In this document: one piece after another, positions 1 to 8,941 of the stretch
Layout: each line of letters opens with the position of its first letter
Numbering within the stretch: position 1 is the first letter of the stretch
Source of the DNA: Myxococcota bacterium
GTDB lineage: Bacteria; Myxococcota_A; UBA9160; SMWR01
Length of the DNA stretch: 64,000 bases
Direction: 5' to 3'
Assembly (NCBI GenBank): GCA_022447545.1
Contig: JAKVBI010000013.1
Coordinates: 62,001-126,000 of the forward strand
Program-made: the position numbers and the translations under genes
Notes under the pieces: model-generated
Seen by the model: the letters and a program-made list of their open reading frames with translations, nothing else
The model's database searches: none
Told to the model about the DNA's origin: nothing

Positions 1-1
1 T

Positions 2-865
2 GCCTGTGCCCCGTATCTGGCGACGTCAGTCACCGCCACGAATGCCCTGCTTCAGTGTGCGGACGAAGCTACGCGCAACTCTCTGCTGCCATCGATTGCT
101 ACGGGTGAGACGATTGCGACCCTTGCCTATGTGGAGTCCAGTGGTTGCTGGGACCTTTCCGAAGTCAACATGCGAGCACAGTCCAAGGACGATGGCTGGC
201 TGCTCGACGGAGAGAAGGGTTGGGTGCTCGATGGTGTCGCGGCCGATGTGATTCTCGTAGTTGCACGAACGGAAACGGGCCTCGAGGTTTTCCGGGTCGA
301 GGGGGATGCGGAGGGGTTGACCCGATCTGATCTGCCCACCCTCGATCTCACACGGAAGCTGGCCAAGTTGAGCTTTGCGTCCACGCCGGCCACGAAGATC
401 AGCGAGGGGGATCAGAGCGAGGCGCTCGAGAGGGTACTGGCCTTGACGGTTGTGGCTCTGGCGGCCGAACAGGTTGGAGGTGCCCAGGCCTGCCTCGACA
501 TGGCGGTGGAGTACGCGTCCACGCGCTTGCAATTTGGACGGCCCATCGGTTCCTACCAGGCGATCAAACACAAGTGCGCTGACATGCTGGTCGAAGTCGA
601 GTTCGCCAAGACCGCCGCCTATCACGCTTGCTTCAGTGCAGCTGATGAACCCGGTGAACTTCTGGAGGCTGCGAGCCTCGCTAAGGCGTATTGCTCCGAG
701 GTGTACTTCCACGCAGCCGCGGAGAACATCCAGATCCACGGCGGTATGGGTTTTACCTGGGAGCACCCAGCTCACCTGTACTTCAAACGCGCCAAGGCGA
801 GTGCGTTGCTGTTCGGAGATGCTGCGCACCACCGTGAGGCCCTAGCCACCATCGTGGGGCTTTAG
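2..865 (+). CDS. Acyl-CoA dehydrogenase, 3' part (5' end outside window)
   Basis: The reading frame is open from base 2, so the gene begins upstream of the window; 287 residues are visible. The visible start (PYLATSVTATNALL, then TLAYVESSG) matches the middle domain of acyl-CoA dehydrogenases. The C-terminal helical domain carries FGRPIGSYQAIKH and the hallmark IHGGMGFTWE. These flavoenzymes introduce the alpha-beta double bond into acyl-CoA thioesters. The form without a C-terminal GTxE-type end resembles the small partner subunit of heterotetrameric enzymes in steroid-type side-chain degradation, also seen at 40128-41249. The family is certain; substrate and partner are not visible. Confidence 0.93.
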   Translation, partial: ACAPYLATSVTATNALLQCADEATRNSLLPSIATGETIATLAYVESSGCWDLSEVNMRAQSKDDGWLLDGEKGWVLDGVAADVILVVARTETGLEVFRVEGDAEGLTRSDLPTLDLTRKLAKLSFASTPATKISEGDQSEALERVLALTVVALAAEQVGGAQACLDMAVEYASTRLQFGRPIGSYQAIKHKCADMLVEVEFAKTAAYHACFSAADEPGELLEAASLAKAYCSEVYFHAAAENIQIHGGMGFTWEHPAHLYFKRAKASALLFGDAAHHREALATIVGL

Positions 866-976
866 GAACGACCGCTCAGCGCTTGCCAGAGAAGGAGTCT
901 TTCTTTCGGCCGGTGCTCAGCCTTCGCGTCCGATACGTGTTGCTGTAATTCGGCGAGCTTGCGAACGGAACCGTGA

Positions 977-1687
977 ATGCTCATCACCGTCGTCAATCAC
1001 GAACACAATGCGGAGGCGGTGGCGCTTTCAGGGCGCCTTGCACCCTTTGGCGACGTCGTTTCGATCGACAGTGGTTCAAAGCTCGAGGATCATCTCATCG
1101 ATGCGTTTGATCTGAAGCTTCCCAATGTCTACTACACCGGGCTGCTCAACGTTGCGGTGGAGCAGGCAGTCGCACGAGGGCACGACGAACTTTTGTTCAT
1201 CTGCTCGGATGTATCGATCTCCGATTGTGATTTTCTGGTAGCGAAGGCACGCGAAGCTCTCGCAGACGACGAGGTCGGCTGCTTTGCGCCATGCGTCCCA
1301 GGATCCCCGCATCTGCAGATGAGGCCGCGTGGCTCGGGCTCGATGCGGGAGGTCGCCTTCGTGGAGGGCATGTGCTTTGCGGCCCGGATCGGGCTTCTTC
1401 GGAAATTCTGCCCGGTGGATACAAAAGTCAATCTCTACGGATACGGGCTCGACGTGGTCCTGGGGTATCACGCGATGAAGGAGAACATGAAGTCCGTGGT
1501 CGACGATCGGGTACGGGTCCACCACCCAAGGGAAACCGGTTATGACACCGAGTCTGCGACCGCGCACCAGAACCGCTGGCTGGCTGCGCAGGGCCGCGAA
1601 GTTCTGCGTTTCAACAGGCTGACGAGGATGGACTTCTTCCAGACTCGGCTTGGCTTCGGACTGCTCAGGAAGTTCTACTGGGGTTGA
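977..1687 (+). CDS. Putative glycosyltransferase, GT-A (family 2-like)
   Basis: This 236-residue protein begins MLITVVNHEHNAEAV and looks like a short nucleotide-sugar-dependent transferase with a Rossmann-like start. It has an acidic motif in FICSDVSISDCDF (possible metal/nucleotide-binding position), a VEGMCFAARIGLL segment typical of the acceptor side of GT2 rhamnosyltransferase-like proteins, and YGYGLDVVLGYHAM where GT2 enzymes place their catalytic acid. There is no membrane segment. It lies upstream of an ABC exporter and a GT4 gene, which suggests assembly of a surface glycan. The Shine-Dalgarno is weak. The fold is inferred from short motifs; the product is unknown. Confidence 0.6.
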   Translation: MLITVVNHEHNAEAVALSGRLAPFGDVVSIDSGSKLEDHLIDAFDLKLPNVYYTGLLNVAVEQAVARGHDELLFICSDVSISDCDFLVAKAREALADDEVGCFAPCVPGSPHLQMRPRGSGSMREVAFVEGMCFAARIGLLRKFCPVDTKVNLYGYGLDVVLGYHAMKENMKSVVDDRVRVHHPRETGYDTESATAHQNRWLAAQGREVLRFNRLTRMDFFQTRLGFGLLRKFYWG

Positions 1688-1760
1688 GGGGCTTGCAGGT
1701 GCGGCGCCTGGCTGAAGGCCGAGCTGCCGTGGGTCCCTACGAGACGCATACGCGCCTCAG

Positions 1761-1787
1761 CGGTGGATCCCCCGGGGATCGTCACCG
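1761..1787 (+). terminator. Stem-loop downstream of the GT-A gene
   Basis: GATCCCC (1766-1772) and GGGGATC (1774-1780) form a perfect 7-bp stem around one base, too tight to close fully. It is extended by CGGTG (1761-1765) and CACCG (1783-1787) across a two-base bulge. It lies about 75 bases after the stop at 1687 and before the exporter gene. No U-tract follows, so termination is inferred from position and strength. Confidence 0.45.
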
Positions 1788-1962
1788 AGGCCCGTGCTGA
1801 GTTCCATAGATTTCTCCTGCCCGGACGACCGCGTTCGAGCAGGGCTCTGTGTTATGGTCTGCCGCGCGACGGTTTCCAATCCCCGTGTGCTTCTTCAGAG
1901 GGTACGGGAGATCCCCCCCTGCTTCCTCCATCCGGCTCCAATGGATTGACTCGGAGAGGCCT

Positions 1963-3726
1963 GTGTCCGAATTCAGCAAGGTGAGGCGTGGAGACCTGCG
2001 GATTTTCTGGCGGAGGATCAAGCCCTTCGTTCTGCTGGAGAAGAAGGCCTACTCGCTCGCCAGTGTGTTCGAGGTTCTGAGCCTTACCACCGTCATCGTC
2101 TACCCCTGGCTCGTTGGGTTGATCGTCGACGATGGAATCGAGAACGGCTCGATGGGTCGCCTGAACGATCTAGTGATGATCCTCGCAGGTGTCTTGATCG
2201 TTCAGTCGGTTTCGACCTACATGCGCAGCTACCTCTTCACCATGGCGTCTGAGCGCATGATGATTGCGCTGCGAAAGTGGATTTTCGGCAATGTGATCGT
2301 TCAGGAGATGGCCTTCTTCGACGATGAGGGTGTCGGCAACCTCACGACGCGCGTTAACGCGGATGTCACCCTGTTGGGGAACATGATGCGCATCATGATT
2401 CCCGAGGTGATTCATTTCGGGCTGATGGGGAGCATCGCTGGCGCGCTGATGGTTTACACGAGCCCAATGCTCGCGGCCATCGTTCTCCTGGTGGGGCCCG
2501 CCATGTGGTACGGGGCCTCCCGTCTCGGGGCACGTCTGCGACGGTTTGGCGAGCAGACCCAGACGATGAATGCGAAGGTTTATCACACGGCTCTCGAGGC
2601 ATTTTCGGGCATCCAAGCCGTAAAGACCTTCCGAGCTGAAGAACGCGAAGTTGAAGAGTACTCCCAGGTATCTGAGGAAGTGGTTGGTGTCGCCAAGCGA
2701 TACGCCCGGGCTTATGGGATGCTCGAGGCGGCAAATAATTTCATCAGTGAAGGTGCCATCGTTCTGACCTTGTGGGCCGGGGGCGCTCTGATTGTCTCGG
2801 GTAATTTGACGGCCGGCGCCCTGGTGACCTTCGTCCTCTACGCCGGCATGGTGACCCGCTCGGTCCGTAATGTCTCCACGGCCAGTGCGGATGTCATGCG
2901 AGCCGAGGGCGCGACGCAGGTCGTCTTCTCGTGGGGGGAGCGGCAATCCCAGATGCCCGAGGAAGGGGAACTGGTTCCCGACGGAGTCGATGGCCGCATC
3001 AGCCTCGAGGGTGTTCATTTCAGGTATCCATCTCGCCCCGATTCCCCTGTCCTCGGTGGAGTGGATCTCGAGATTCCGCGGGGCCAAGTTTTGGCACTGG
3101 TTGGCGCCTCGGGGTCCGGGAAGTCGACGGTCACCAAACTGATCGCACGGTTCTACGAACCGTCCCAGGGGCACGTTCGCCTCGATGGGCGAGAACTCGG
3201 AGAGTACGACGCAAATTGGCTTCGCAAGCAGATTACTCTCGTGCCCGCCGAGGCGATGCTCTTCGCGCGAAGTGTCGCTGAAAACATTCGCTACGGGAGG
3301 CCTATGGCTTCCGACGGTGAGATTGAGGAGGCGGCGCGGGTTGCCTTCGTGGCAGGTTTTATCCAGGATTTTCCTGATCGCTATGAGACTGAAGTCGGGG
3401 ATCAGGGGCGCCTATTCTCCAGCGGCCAGCGCCAACGCATCGCCATCGCGCGATCGGTGTTGGTGGGTGCGAAGGTCCTCATCCTCGACGAGGCGACTGC
3501 GGCGCTCGATTCTGAGGGTGAAGCGATCGTGAAGGAGGGCCTGCGAAAGCTTCCCCAAGGGCCCACGATCGTGATGATCTCCCACCGGCTTTCGACGGTG
3601 ATGGATGCGGATCGGGTAGTCGTCATGAAGGACGGGCAGATCGTCGGAGAGGGAACGCACGAAGAACTGCTCGCATCGTCGGACATCTACCGAGACCTCG
3701 TGGAGAAGCAACTGCTGACATTGTGA
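1963..3726 (+). CDS. ABC exporter, fused membrane and ATPase domains (MsbA-like)
   Basis: This 587-residue half-transporter is of type IV ABC exporter length. Residues 1-330 hold the six-helix membrane domain and 345-587 the ATPase. Walker A is GASGSGKST (381-389), the signature is FSSGQRQR (from about 485), Walker B is VLILDE (505-510) and the H-loop is ISHR. The signature has FSSGQ instead of LSGGQ, which is mild divergence. The GTG at 1963 is chosen because GGAGAGG sits just upstream and the longer frame to 1849 adds non-family residues. Between two glycosyltransferase genes, it may flip a lipid-linked sugar or lipid A-like substrate; that role is inference. Confidence 0.93.
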   Translation: MSEFSKVRRGDLRIFWRRIKPFVLLEKKAYSLASVFEVLSLTTVIVYPWLVGLIVDDGIENGSMGRLNDLVMILAGVLIVQSVSTYMRSYLFTMASERMMIALRKWIFGNVIVQEMAFFDDEGVGNLTTRVNADVTLLGNMMRIMIPEVIHFGLMGSIAGALMVYTSPMLAAIVLLVGPAMWYGASRLGARLRRFGEQTQTMNAKVYHTALEAFSGIQAVKTFRAEEREVEEYSQVSEEVVGVAKRYARAYGMLEAANNFISEGAIVLTLWAGGALIVSGNLTAGALVTFVLYAGMVTRSVRNVSTASADVMRAEGATQVVFSWGERQSQMPEEGELVPDGVDGRISLEGVHFRYPSRPDSPVLGGVDLEIPRGQVLALVGASGSGKSTVTKLIARFYEPSQGHVRLDGRELGEYDANWLRKQITLVPAEAMLFARSVAENIRYGRPMASDGEIEEAARVAFVAGFIQDFPDRYETEVGDQGRLFSSGQRQRIAIARSVLVGAKVLILDEATAALDSEGEAIVKEGLRKLPQGPTIVMISHRLSTVMDADRVVVMKDGQIVGEGTHEELLASSDIYRDLVEKQLLTL

Positions 3727-3835
3727 GAGGTGTCTTTCCGTCGATGTCTTGGTGTTCGCGTTCCCGCAGAGATGGCTTGCTGGATGGCGCTGACCGAATG
3801 AGATCTTCGAGCGGTGTGCGGTAGAGTCGAGACCC

Positions 3836-4945
3836 GTGCGTATCCTTTTTTCGAATGGCACTCGCGACTGGGGGGGGGAGAAGACCTGGGCGATCGAAAC
3901 TGCGAGCTTTCTCCAAGGACAGGGTCACGCCTGCGCCGTGCTGGGCCGCCTAGGTGACCCCTGGGTAGAGGCTTGTGCCCAGCAGGGCCTAGAGAGTCAC
4001 GGCATTCGTTTTGGTCCCGCCATCTTCAACCCCGTCGGTCTGTTCAACTATTTCCGGGTGGCCCGGGCGTTCGCACCGGACTGCATCCTGGTCAACATTT
4101 CCCGCGACATGTGCGCTGGGGCGGTGGCTGGGGCTTTGTTGGGTATCCCGGTCTTGCGCCACGTGGGGCTCGCCGAGGATCTCAACCACGACCCCGTTGA
4201 CTGGTGGCTTCACCGTCAGATGCTGACTCACACCATCGCGGTGGGTCATCAGATGAAGCGAGAGATGCTCGAGAAGTACCGCTGGTTGGAGGCTGAGAGT
4301 GTGGAGGTGATCCACATCGGAAAAGACATCACGCGATTTACGACAGGCTCTCGAAGGGATCTGCGCGACGAGTGGGGGATCCCACGGGATGCCCTGCTCG
4401 TCGGTGTGACGAGCCAACTCGAGGAGAAGAAGGGGCACACGGTTTTGTTCGAGGCACTGGCCCGACCTTCACTCGAGGGTTTGCACCTCGTGGTGGTTGG
4501 CCGGGGAGGAAACCGAGAGGCGCTCGAAGCGACCGTCGACGCATTGGGGCTGCGAGGTCGGGTGCACTTTCTGGGGTTCCGTCGGGATATCGAAGCGGTT
4601 CTGTGCAACCTCGACATCTTTGCACTGCCGAGCTTGAACGAGGGCTTCCCGAACTCACTCGTCGAAGCCATGGCGACGGGTAGGCCCAGTATCTCGACCG
4701 ATCTGGCTTGTGTATCCGAGATCCTTCAGGATGGGATCAATGGTTTGCTGGTGCCGCCCGGAGATGCCGCTTCTCTGGCGAATGCACTGGAGACGATGGC
4801 TGGAGATCCCGTGACCCGGGCGCGGATGGCAGCGGCTGCGCGGAAGACAGTGGAAGAATCCTTCAGTCTCGAAGCCACGGCGATGAAAACGGCGTCCCTG
4901 GTGTCTCGCTGCGTCGCTGAATACGCCGTTGGGCGCTCCCGCTGA
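3836..4945 (+). CDS. Glycosyltransferase family 4
   Basis: This 369-residue GT-B enzyme has an N-terminal acceptor domain starting MRILFSNGTRDWGGEKTW and a C-terminal nucleotide-sugar domain with GVTSQLEEKKGH, VVVGRGG and the EX7E motif in NEGFPNSLVEAM. It likely transfers a sugar from an NDP-sugar to a glycan or lipid carrier in the cytoplasm. The GTG start has no Shine-Dalgarno; TAGAGT lies at 3822-3827, only 8 bases before it, which suggests a leaderless transcript. A run of nine G (3870-3878) sits at codons 12-15. It follows the ABC exporter after about 110 bases and ends in a stem-loop containing its stop codon. Confidence 0.93.
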   Translation: MRILFSNGTRDWGGEKTWAIETASFLQGQGHACAVLGRLGDPWVEACAQQGLESHGIRFGPAIFNPVGLFNYFRVARAFAPDCILVNISRDMCAGAVAGALLGIPVLRHVGLAEDLNHDPVDWWLHRQMLTHTIAVGHQMKREMLEKYRWLEAESVEVIHIGKDITRFTTGSRRDLRDEWGIPRDALLVGVTSQLEEKKGHTVLFEALARPSLEGLHLVVVGRGGNREALEATVDALGLRGRVHFLGFRRDIEAVLCNLDIFALPSLNEGFPNSLVEAMATGRPSISTDLACVSEILQDGINGLLVPPGDAASLANALETMAGDPVTRARMAAAARKTVEESFSLEATAMKTASLVSRCVAEYAVGRSR

Positions 4946-4952
4946 GGGAGCG
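4934..4952. terminator. Hairpin terminator between convergent genes
   Basis: CGCTCCC (4934-4940) and GGGAGCG (4946-4952) form a perfect 7-bp stem; the five-base loop contains the stop codon of the GT4 gene. It sits between that gene and the minus-strand oxidoreductase ending at 4980, so it could act in both directions. There is no U-tract. Confidence 0.55.
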
Positions 4953-4979
4953 ACGGTGCGAACCCGATCCCCAAATTCC

Positions 4980-5828
4980 TCAGAGTCCCACGATCTCGGC
5001 GATCTGTTCCAGGCGTTCTACGGTCTGGCGTTCCTCGGAGAGCGCTGCGGTCTGGACGATCAGCCGGCGAGCGCCGGTCTCTTCGTACTGGCGAGCCAGG
5101 TCTCGGCTGGGTTCCCAGGTGTACATCGAGATTTCGAACTCATCCGGGTCGCGTCCCGCAAGTGGCGCCAGCTCACGCAGTTCGCGCATCCGCCCCTCCA
5201 GTTCTGCGGGAGTCGTGCGAAAGCCCACCCAACCGTCCCCCCAGTCCACCATTCGTCGTACCAGGGCGGGTGAGACACCGCTCAAATAGACGGGAGGGTG
5301 GGGTTTCGATCGCGGTCGGGGAAAACTCCGAACAGCGGGAAAGGAATAGAATTCGCCTTGGAATGCGACCTCTTCTTGGGTCCACAATTCCTTCATCGCG
5401 AGCACGGCTTCGCGCGTTTGGGCCCAGGGGCGCTGCATTTCCCCTCCCATCATGGCGCGCTCCTCTCGATTCCAGCCCGGACCGACTCCGAAGAGAACGC
5501 GTCCGCCACTCAGGTGATCGAGCGTTGCGATGGCCTTGGCGAGTCTGAGTGGGTGATGCTCGGGTACGAGGGTTACGCCCGTGCCAAGTTTGACCTGGTT
5601 CGTGACCGCCGAGGCTCGACCGAAGGCCACCATGGGGTCGAAAAAACCAGGCACCTGACCATTGGCAAATGTGGGAGAGAAACTCTCACAATGAACCGGT
5701 GACGTGACGTGTTCTCCGATCCAGACGGACTCGAAGCCCAGACGCTCGGCTTCTTTGGCGAAGAATGCGAAATCGATCCACACGCGAGGCGGGTCCGGGG
5801 GCGTTCCCAACGCGACTCCAATCTTCAA
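4980..5828 (-). CDS. Luciferase-like (LLM class) flavin/F420-dependent oxidoreductase
   Basis: This 282-residue TIM-barrel protein contains RVWIDFAFFAKEAERLGFESVWIGEH, PEHHPLRLAKAIATLDHLSGGRVLFGVGPGWN and a HPPVYLSG-like segment, the usual order in LLM-class enzymes. It most resembles the small F420-dependent oxidoreductases of actinobacteria and related groups. The TTG at 5828 is chosen because GGAGGGAG lies 4 bases upstream and the product then begins MKIGVAL; the frame upstream adds a proline/glycine-rich stretch unlike the family. The substrate is unknown, and FMN versus F420 use cannot be decided from sequence. Alternative hairpins lie upstream at 5886-5918. Confidence 0.9.
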   Translation of the reverse strand: MKIGVALGTPPDPPRVWIDFAFFAKEAERLGFESVWIGEHVTSPVHCESFSPTFANGQVPGFFDPMVAFGRASAVTNQVKLGTGVTLVPEHHPLRLAKAIATLDHLSGGRVLFGVGPGWNREERAMMGGEMQRPWAQTREAVLAMKELWTQEEVAFQGEFYSFPAVRSFPRPRSKPHPPVYLSGVSPALVRRMVDWGDGWVGFRTTPAELEGRMRELRELAPLAGRDPDEFEISMYTWEPSRDLARQYEETGARRLIVQTAALSEERQTVERLEQIAEIVGL

Positions 5829-5885
5829 GGGGCTCCCTCCTCGGCGAAATGCAAGGTCCGCGCCGCGGAGCACCATAGTAACCCG

Positions 5886-5918
5886 GCCTGGGGGGGGGCC
5901 AGGCTCCGCTCCGCCTGG
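5886..5918 (-). promoter_or_regulatory. Mutually exclusive stem-loops in leader of LLM gene
   Basis: On the plus strand GCCTGG (5886-5891), CCAGGC (5899-5904) and GCCTGG (5913-5918) follow each other. The central CCAGGC can pair perfectly with either neighbour, giving two alternative 6-bp stems. The element lies 58-90 bases upstream of the TTG start at 5828, in the direction of transcription. This layout resembles an attenuator; there is no leader peptide or U-tract that I can identify. Confidence 0.35.
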
Positions 5919-6033
5919 TGGCCGCTTCAATCTTCCAGATCCCAGGGGTGTTCCGAAACCGGTATTGCGGTGCCTTGGGAAGGGTGCTGCTGGGCCGGGA
6001 CCCATGGACGGGTTCGTCGGTCCCCGGTTTGTT

Positions 6034-6303
6034 TCAGCTCTTGGACTCGGGATTGAGGCCGAGCTTTTCCATCTTGGTGTAGAGGGTACGGCGGCCGATC
6101 CCCAGGGAGCGTGCGGTGGCCGAGCGGTTGCCCCGGTTGTCGCGCAGGGCCCTTGTGATGCGCCATGCCTCCGCGAGGGCGAGCCAATCCTTTAGAGGTA
6201 GAGGGGACTCCCCCTCTCGTGCCGAAGCCGAGCGTTCGAGGTCCAGAAGTTCCTTCGAGTCGAGTCGATGGCCGTTTGCATGGCTGTCCTCGGGTTGCGA
6301 CAT
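6034..6303 (-). CDS. Small Fis-family helix-turn-helix protein
   Basis: This 89-residue protein has an N-terminal acidic/helical part and a C-terminal Fis-type HTH (residues about 47-82): LAEAWRITRALRDNRGNRS, then ARSLGIGRRTLYTKMEKLGL. That is the DNA-binding end of NtrC-type activators, here as a stand-alone protein. The ATG at 6303 is preferred because the frame upstream turns into low-complexity, proline-rich sequence, but no Shine-Dalgarno is visible, so the start is uncertain. It faces the C25 peptidase gene across about 300 bases and precedes the LLM gene on the same strand by 205 bases. It may regulate either; that is inference. Confidence 0.7.
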   Translation of the reverse strand: MSQPEDSHANGHRLDSKELLDLERSASAREGESPLPLKDWLALAEAWRITRALRDNRGNRSATARSLGIGRRTLYTKMEKLGLNPESKS

Positions 6304-6602
6304 GGGATTGGAAGAAGCAAACCCTGTGCCGTCATGGCGGGCGTCGTCTTCCTGGCTGGGAGCTTTCGGGGCCACTGGGATGCCGCCACCCCGGGCACCC
6401 GCTGCCCAAATCTTCGGCACGGGGTGGGTGGTGAGATGGGAGCGCGGGCGGTCCTCGGGGGGGGGCTTCTTGCTGCGAATCGGGTCTCGGGCCCCTGGGG
6501 ATATTGCCCGACCCGTGATCCGATTCTCGCCACTCCCACGACTGCCCCCTTGCATTGCAGCGATCGGGAACCCCCGGCGGTGCCCAGACAGGAGAAACAC
6601 TC

Positions 6603-8825
6603 ATGGCCAACCCCAACGACCCGCTGACCCTCGAGGCGGGCCGCCGCCTGTGGAAGCAATCCAGATCCAAGGTCACGTTCCCGAACTGTGCCCGAACTCT
6701 CATACTGATGGTTTTGTTCGGTCTTTCGGCTTGTTCCGAGACCCCGGTCTGGGTTTCACACGACGGTTCTCCTGAAGGCACTCCGGCTGAATTCGTTGTC
6801 CATCACGAGGCCAGTCACGCGCATGAGACCGTGGGCGATGTCGTGATCCACGGTTGGTGGCGCAGCCAGAAGCTGGGTGGGGATGGCAGGCTCTACACGA
6901 AGATCGAAGTTCCCGGTCTGGCGAAGCTTCCGAAGGTCGGCGCTCCCGACGTCCCGGTGATGCACGTCGATCTGGCCTTGGCGCCGGGTCGGCTGAAAGT
7001 GGCCTCGCCGAGCGTCGAGGTGATGGACGAGGAGATCGTCCGGATCGAGGTTCCCAATCTCCTACCCATTCCGGTGGGCGAGACGGACCGAGAATCTGAG
7101 GTCGAAAATGAAGAAGAGGGGAGTTCCAGGCTCGGTCCCTTCGTCCGAGACGAGCACTACTATGCGTCCAAGCAGCCGTTCCCCAGCAGGGAGCGCGTGT
7201 TGGAGAGCCGGATCGAAACCCGGTTCCGTTCGATTCAATCCACCGGTCTGACGCTGGCTCCCATACGTTGGGATCCCTCCACGCGCATTCTCGACGTTGC
7301 CACGCGGACGGCGATTCGTATCCATCACCCGGTCGAGACCGAACCGGCCAAGCCCATGACCCTCGAGCGGGCGCGGCTCGCCGAGTTGCGCTTCATGAAC
7401 TGGGATCTGGTGAAGAGTTTCTATCCCGTCGATCGCTTCATCTATCGCGCCGACTACTTGATCATCTATCCCAACGACGACTACGCAGATGAGATCGCAC
7501 CGCTCGCTCAGCAGAAGTGGGCGCGTGGCTACTGGGTCACTGAGATGACGGTGGACGAGATCGGAAATACCTGCAAAGAGATTCAGATCGCCATCAACGC
7601 TTGGGAGGCGAGCGTTCCCATCTGGCATGATGCGTACGCGCTTCTCGTGGGCGATACGGACGTGATCCCGCTTTGCACAAGCCCAGACACGGGTGATCCC
7701 ACCGACGACCTCTACGCCTCCACCAACGGTGGAGATCTCGATGAGGAGATTTTCCTGGGTCGTCTTTCAGTGGATGATGAAGCCGATGCCGCCAATCAGA
7801 TCGAGAAGATCCTGACCTACGAGGACTCACCAGATCTTTTCTGCTGCTACCACCGAGCGGGTCTCTGGGCCCACAAAGAAGGGGCCCCAGGCAAGTACGT
7901 GGGTGCCCATGAGACGGTTCGTACCAACACCTATTCGGTCCCTCCGACGTTCATCACCCACTACGGGAGCGTCGCGTCGGTTACGGACACGGACATCGTC
8001 GACCAAGTCGACAACGGAGTGGGAGTCCTGGCTTATCGAGGTCACGGCAGTGCTGCAGCCACTGCCACGGACTGGAACCAGCTCTCTGAGTTCTTCAACC
8101 TCAGCGATGTTCTGAGCCTCGTCAACCCGATGCAATGGGCGCCAGTGGTTTGGGCTTTTGCGTGCTCGAACTCTGACCTCGACATGGTGCGACGAGACGA
8201 TTCAATTGCTGAGATCTGGATGGAGCAGGTGGGTGCTGGCTCCGTTTCCTACTACGGTGCGACGGTGCCTTCTTTCACTTCCCAGAACCACGTTCTCGAT
8301 GAGTGGATGTTCCTGGCGGTCTACGACGAGGGACTGACCAAGCAGTCCCACGCCATTGAACGGGCCGAATCGCAGATGGCCGCCCTTTCGGGCTCCGACA
8401 ATGCCTGGATGTATCTCTTGCTCGGTGATCCCGACATGGACATCCGGCGCCGCAGCCCTTTCCAGTTCAAAGTCGTCCGACCCGACGACCTCGAGATTTG
8501 CGAGAAGGATCATTGCAGCCTCGAGCTATGGGTGTTCAACGAAGCGGGAGAACCTGTGGAAGGCGCTCGGGTTGGCTTGTGGAAATCCGGCTCCTGGGCG
8601 GACGAATCCCCCACGATTCTCTTGGCCACCGAAACGGAGAGTCTCGATTTTTCGTCCTCCGATGATTCCGGACCCGAGGTTTTCACCAACGGGTATACGG
8701 ACGCCGACGGCAGGGTCATTTTGGAAGCTTCGCCCCGCACCGAGGGAGAGATCCGCTTCTCGGTTCAGGATCTCATGGGCGAGTCGATGGTCGGCTCGGT
8801 TGCGATCCGAGGAGCCCAATATTGA
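6603..8825 (+). CDS. C25 (gingipain-like) cysteine peptidase, lipoprotein
   Basis: This 740-residue protein has a hydrophobic segment ending in the lipobox LSAC (residues about 36-48), so it is probably lipid-anchored after export. A propeptide-like region runs to about residue 280. The peptidase domain follows, with YLIIYPNDDY, LLVGDTDVIPL, DLYASTNG, the catalytic-His motif YRGHGS (His481) and the catalytic-Cys motif FACSNSD (Cys521), then LLGDPDMDIR. The C-terminal 130 residues form an Ig/CARDB-like beta domain. No type IX secretion tail is visible. The ATG at 6603 follows CAGGAGAAACACTC. The long n-region before the lipobox is unusual. Substrate and cell side are not known. Confidence 0.88.
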   Translation: MANPNDPLTLEAGRRLWKQSRSKVTFPNCARTLILMVLFGLSACSETPVWVSHDGSPEGTPAEFVVHHEASHAHETVGDVVIHGWWRSQKLGGDGRLYTKIEVPGLAKLPKVGAPDVPVMHVDLALAPGRLKVASPSVEVMDEEIVRIEVPNLLPIPVGETDRESEVENEEEGSSRLGPFVRDEHYYASKQPFPSRERVLESRIETRFRSIQSTGLTLAPIRWDPSTRILDVATRTAIRIHHPVETEPAKPMTLERARLAELRFMNWDLVKSFYPVDRFIYRADYLIIYPNDDYADEIAPLAQQKWARGYWVTEMTVDEIGNTCKEIQIAINAWEASVPIWHDAYALLVGDTDVIPLCTSPDTGDPTDDLYASTNGGDLDEEIFLGRLSVDDEADAANQIEKILTYEDSPDLFCCYHRAGLWAHKEGAPGKYVGAHETVRTNTYSVPPTFITHYGSVASVTDTDIVDQVDNGVGVLAYRGHGSAAATATDWNQLSEFFNLSDVLSLVNPMQWAPVVWAFACSNSDLDMVRRDDSIAEIWMEQVGAGSVSYYGATVPSFTSQNHVLDEWMFLAVYDEGLTKQSHAIERAESQMAALSGSDNAWMYLLLGDPDMDIRRRSPFQFKVVRPDDLEICEKDHCSLELWVFNEAGEPVEGARVGLWKSGSWADESPTILLATETESLDFSSSDDSGPEVFTNGYTDADGRVILEASPRTEGEIRFSVQDLMGESMVGSVAIRGAQY

Positions 8826-8941
8826 GAGCCCTCCGTTTAGAGCGGATGTCTGGCTTCACGTTGGACTCTCGGTGGGCATCGCGTATGGCAAACGCGTTAG
8901 ATTCCGGCTGAGAGGCCAGTGGGGCCTGCGGAGGGTTCTGA

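Noticed and set aside
6457-6465. Further runs of eight or nine G (also 5890-5898 and 9751-9758) as phase-variable sites
   Set aside because: From base composition a few such runs are expected in 64 kb. These lie in non-coding DNA or late in a gene, so only the run at 3870 was kept as a hypothesis.
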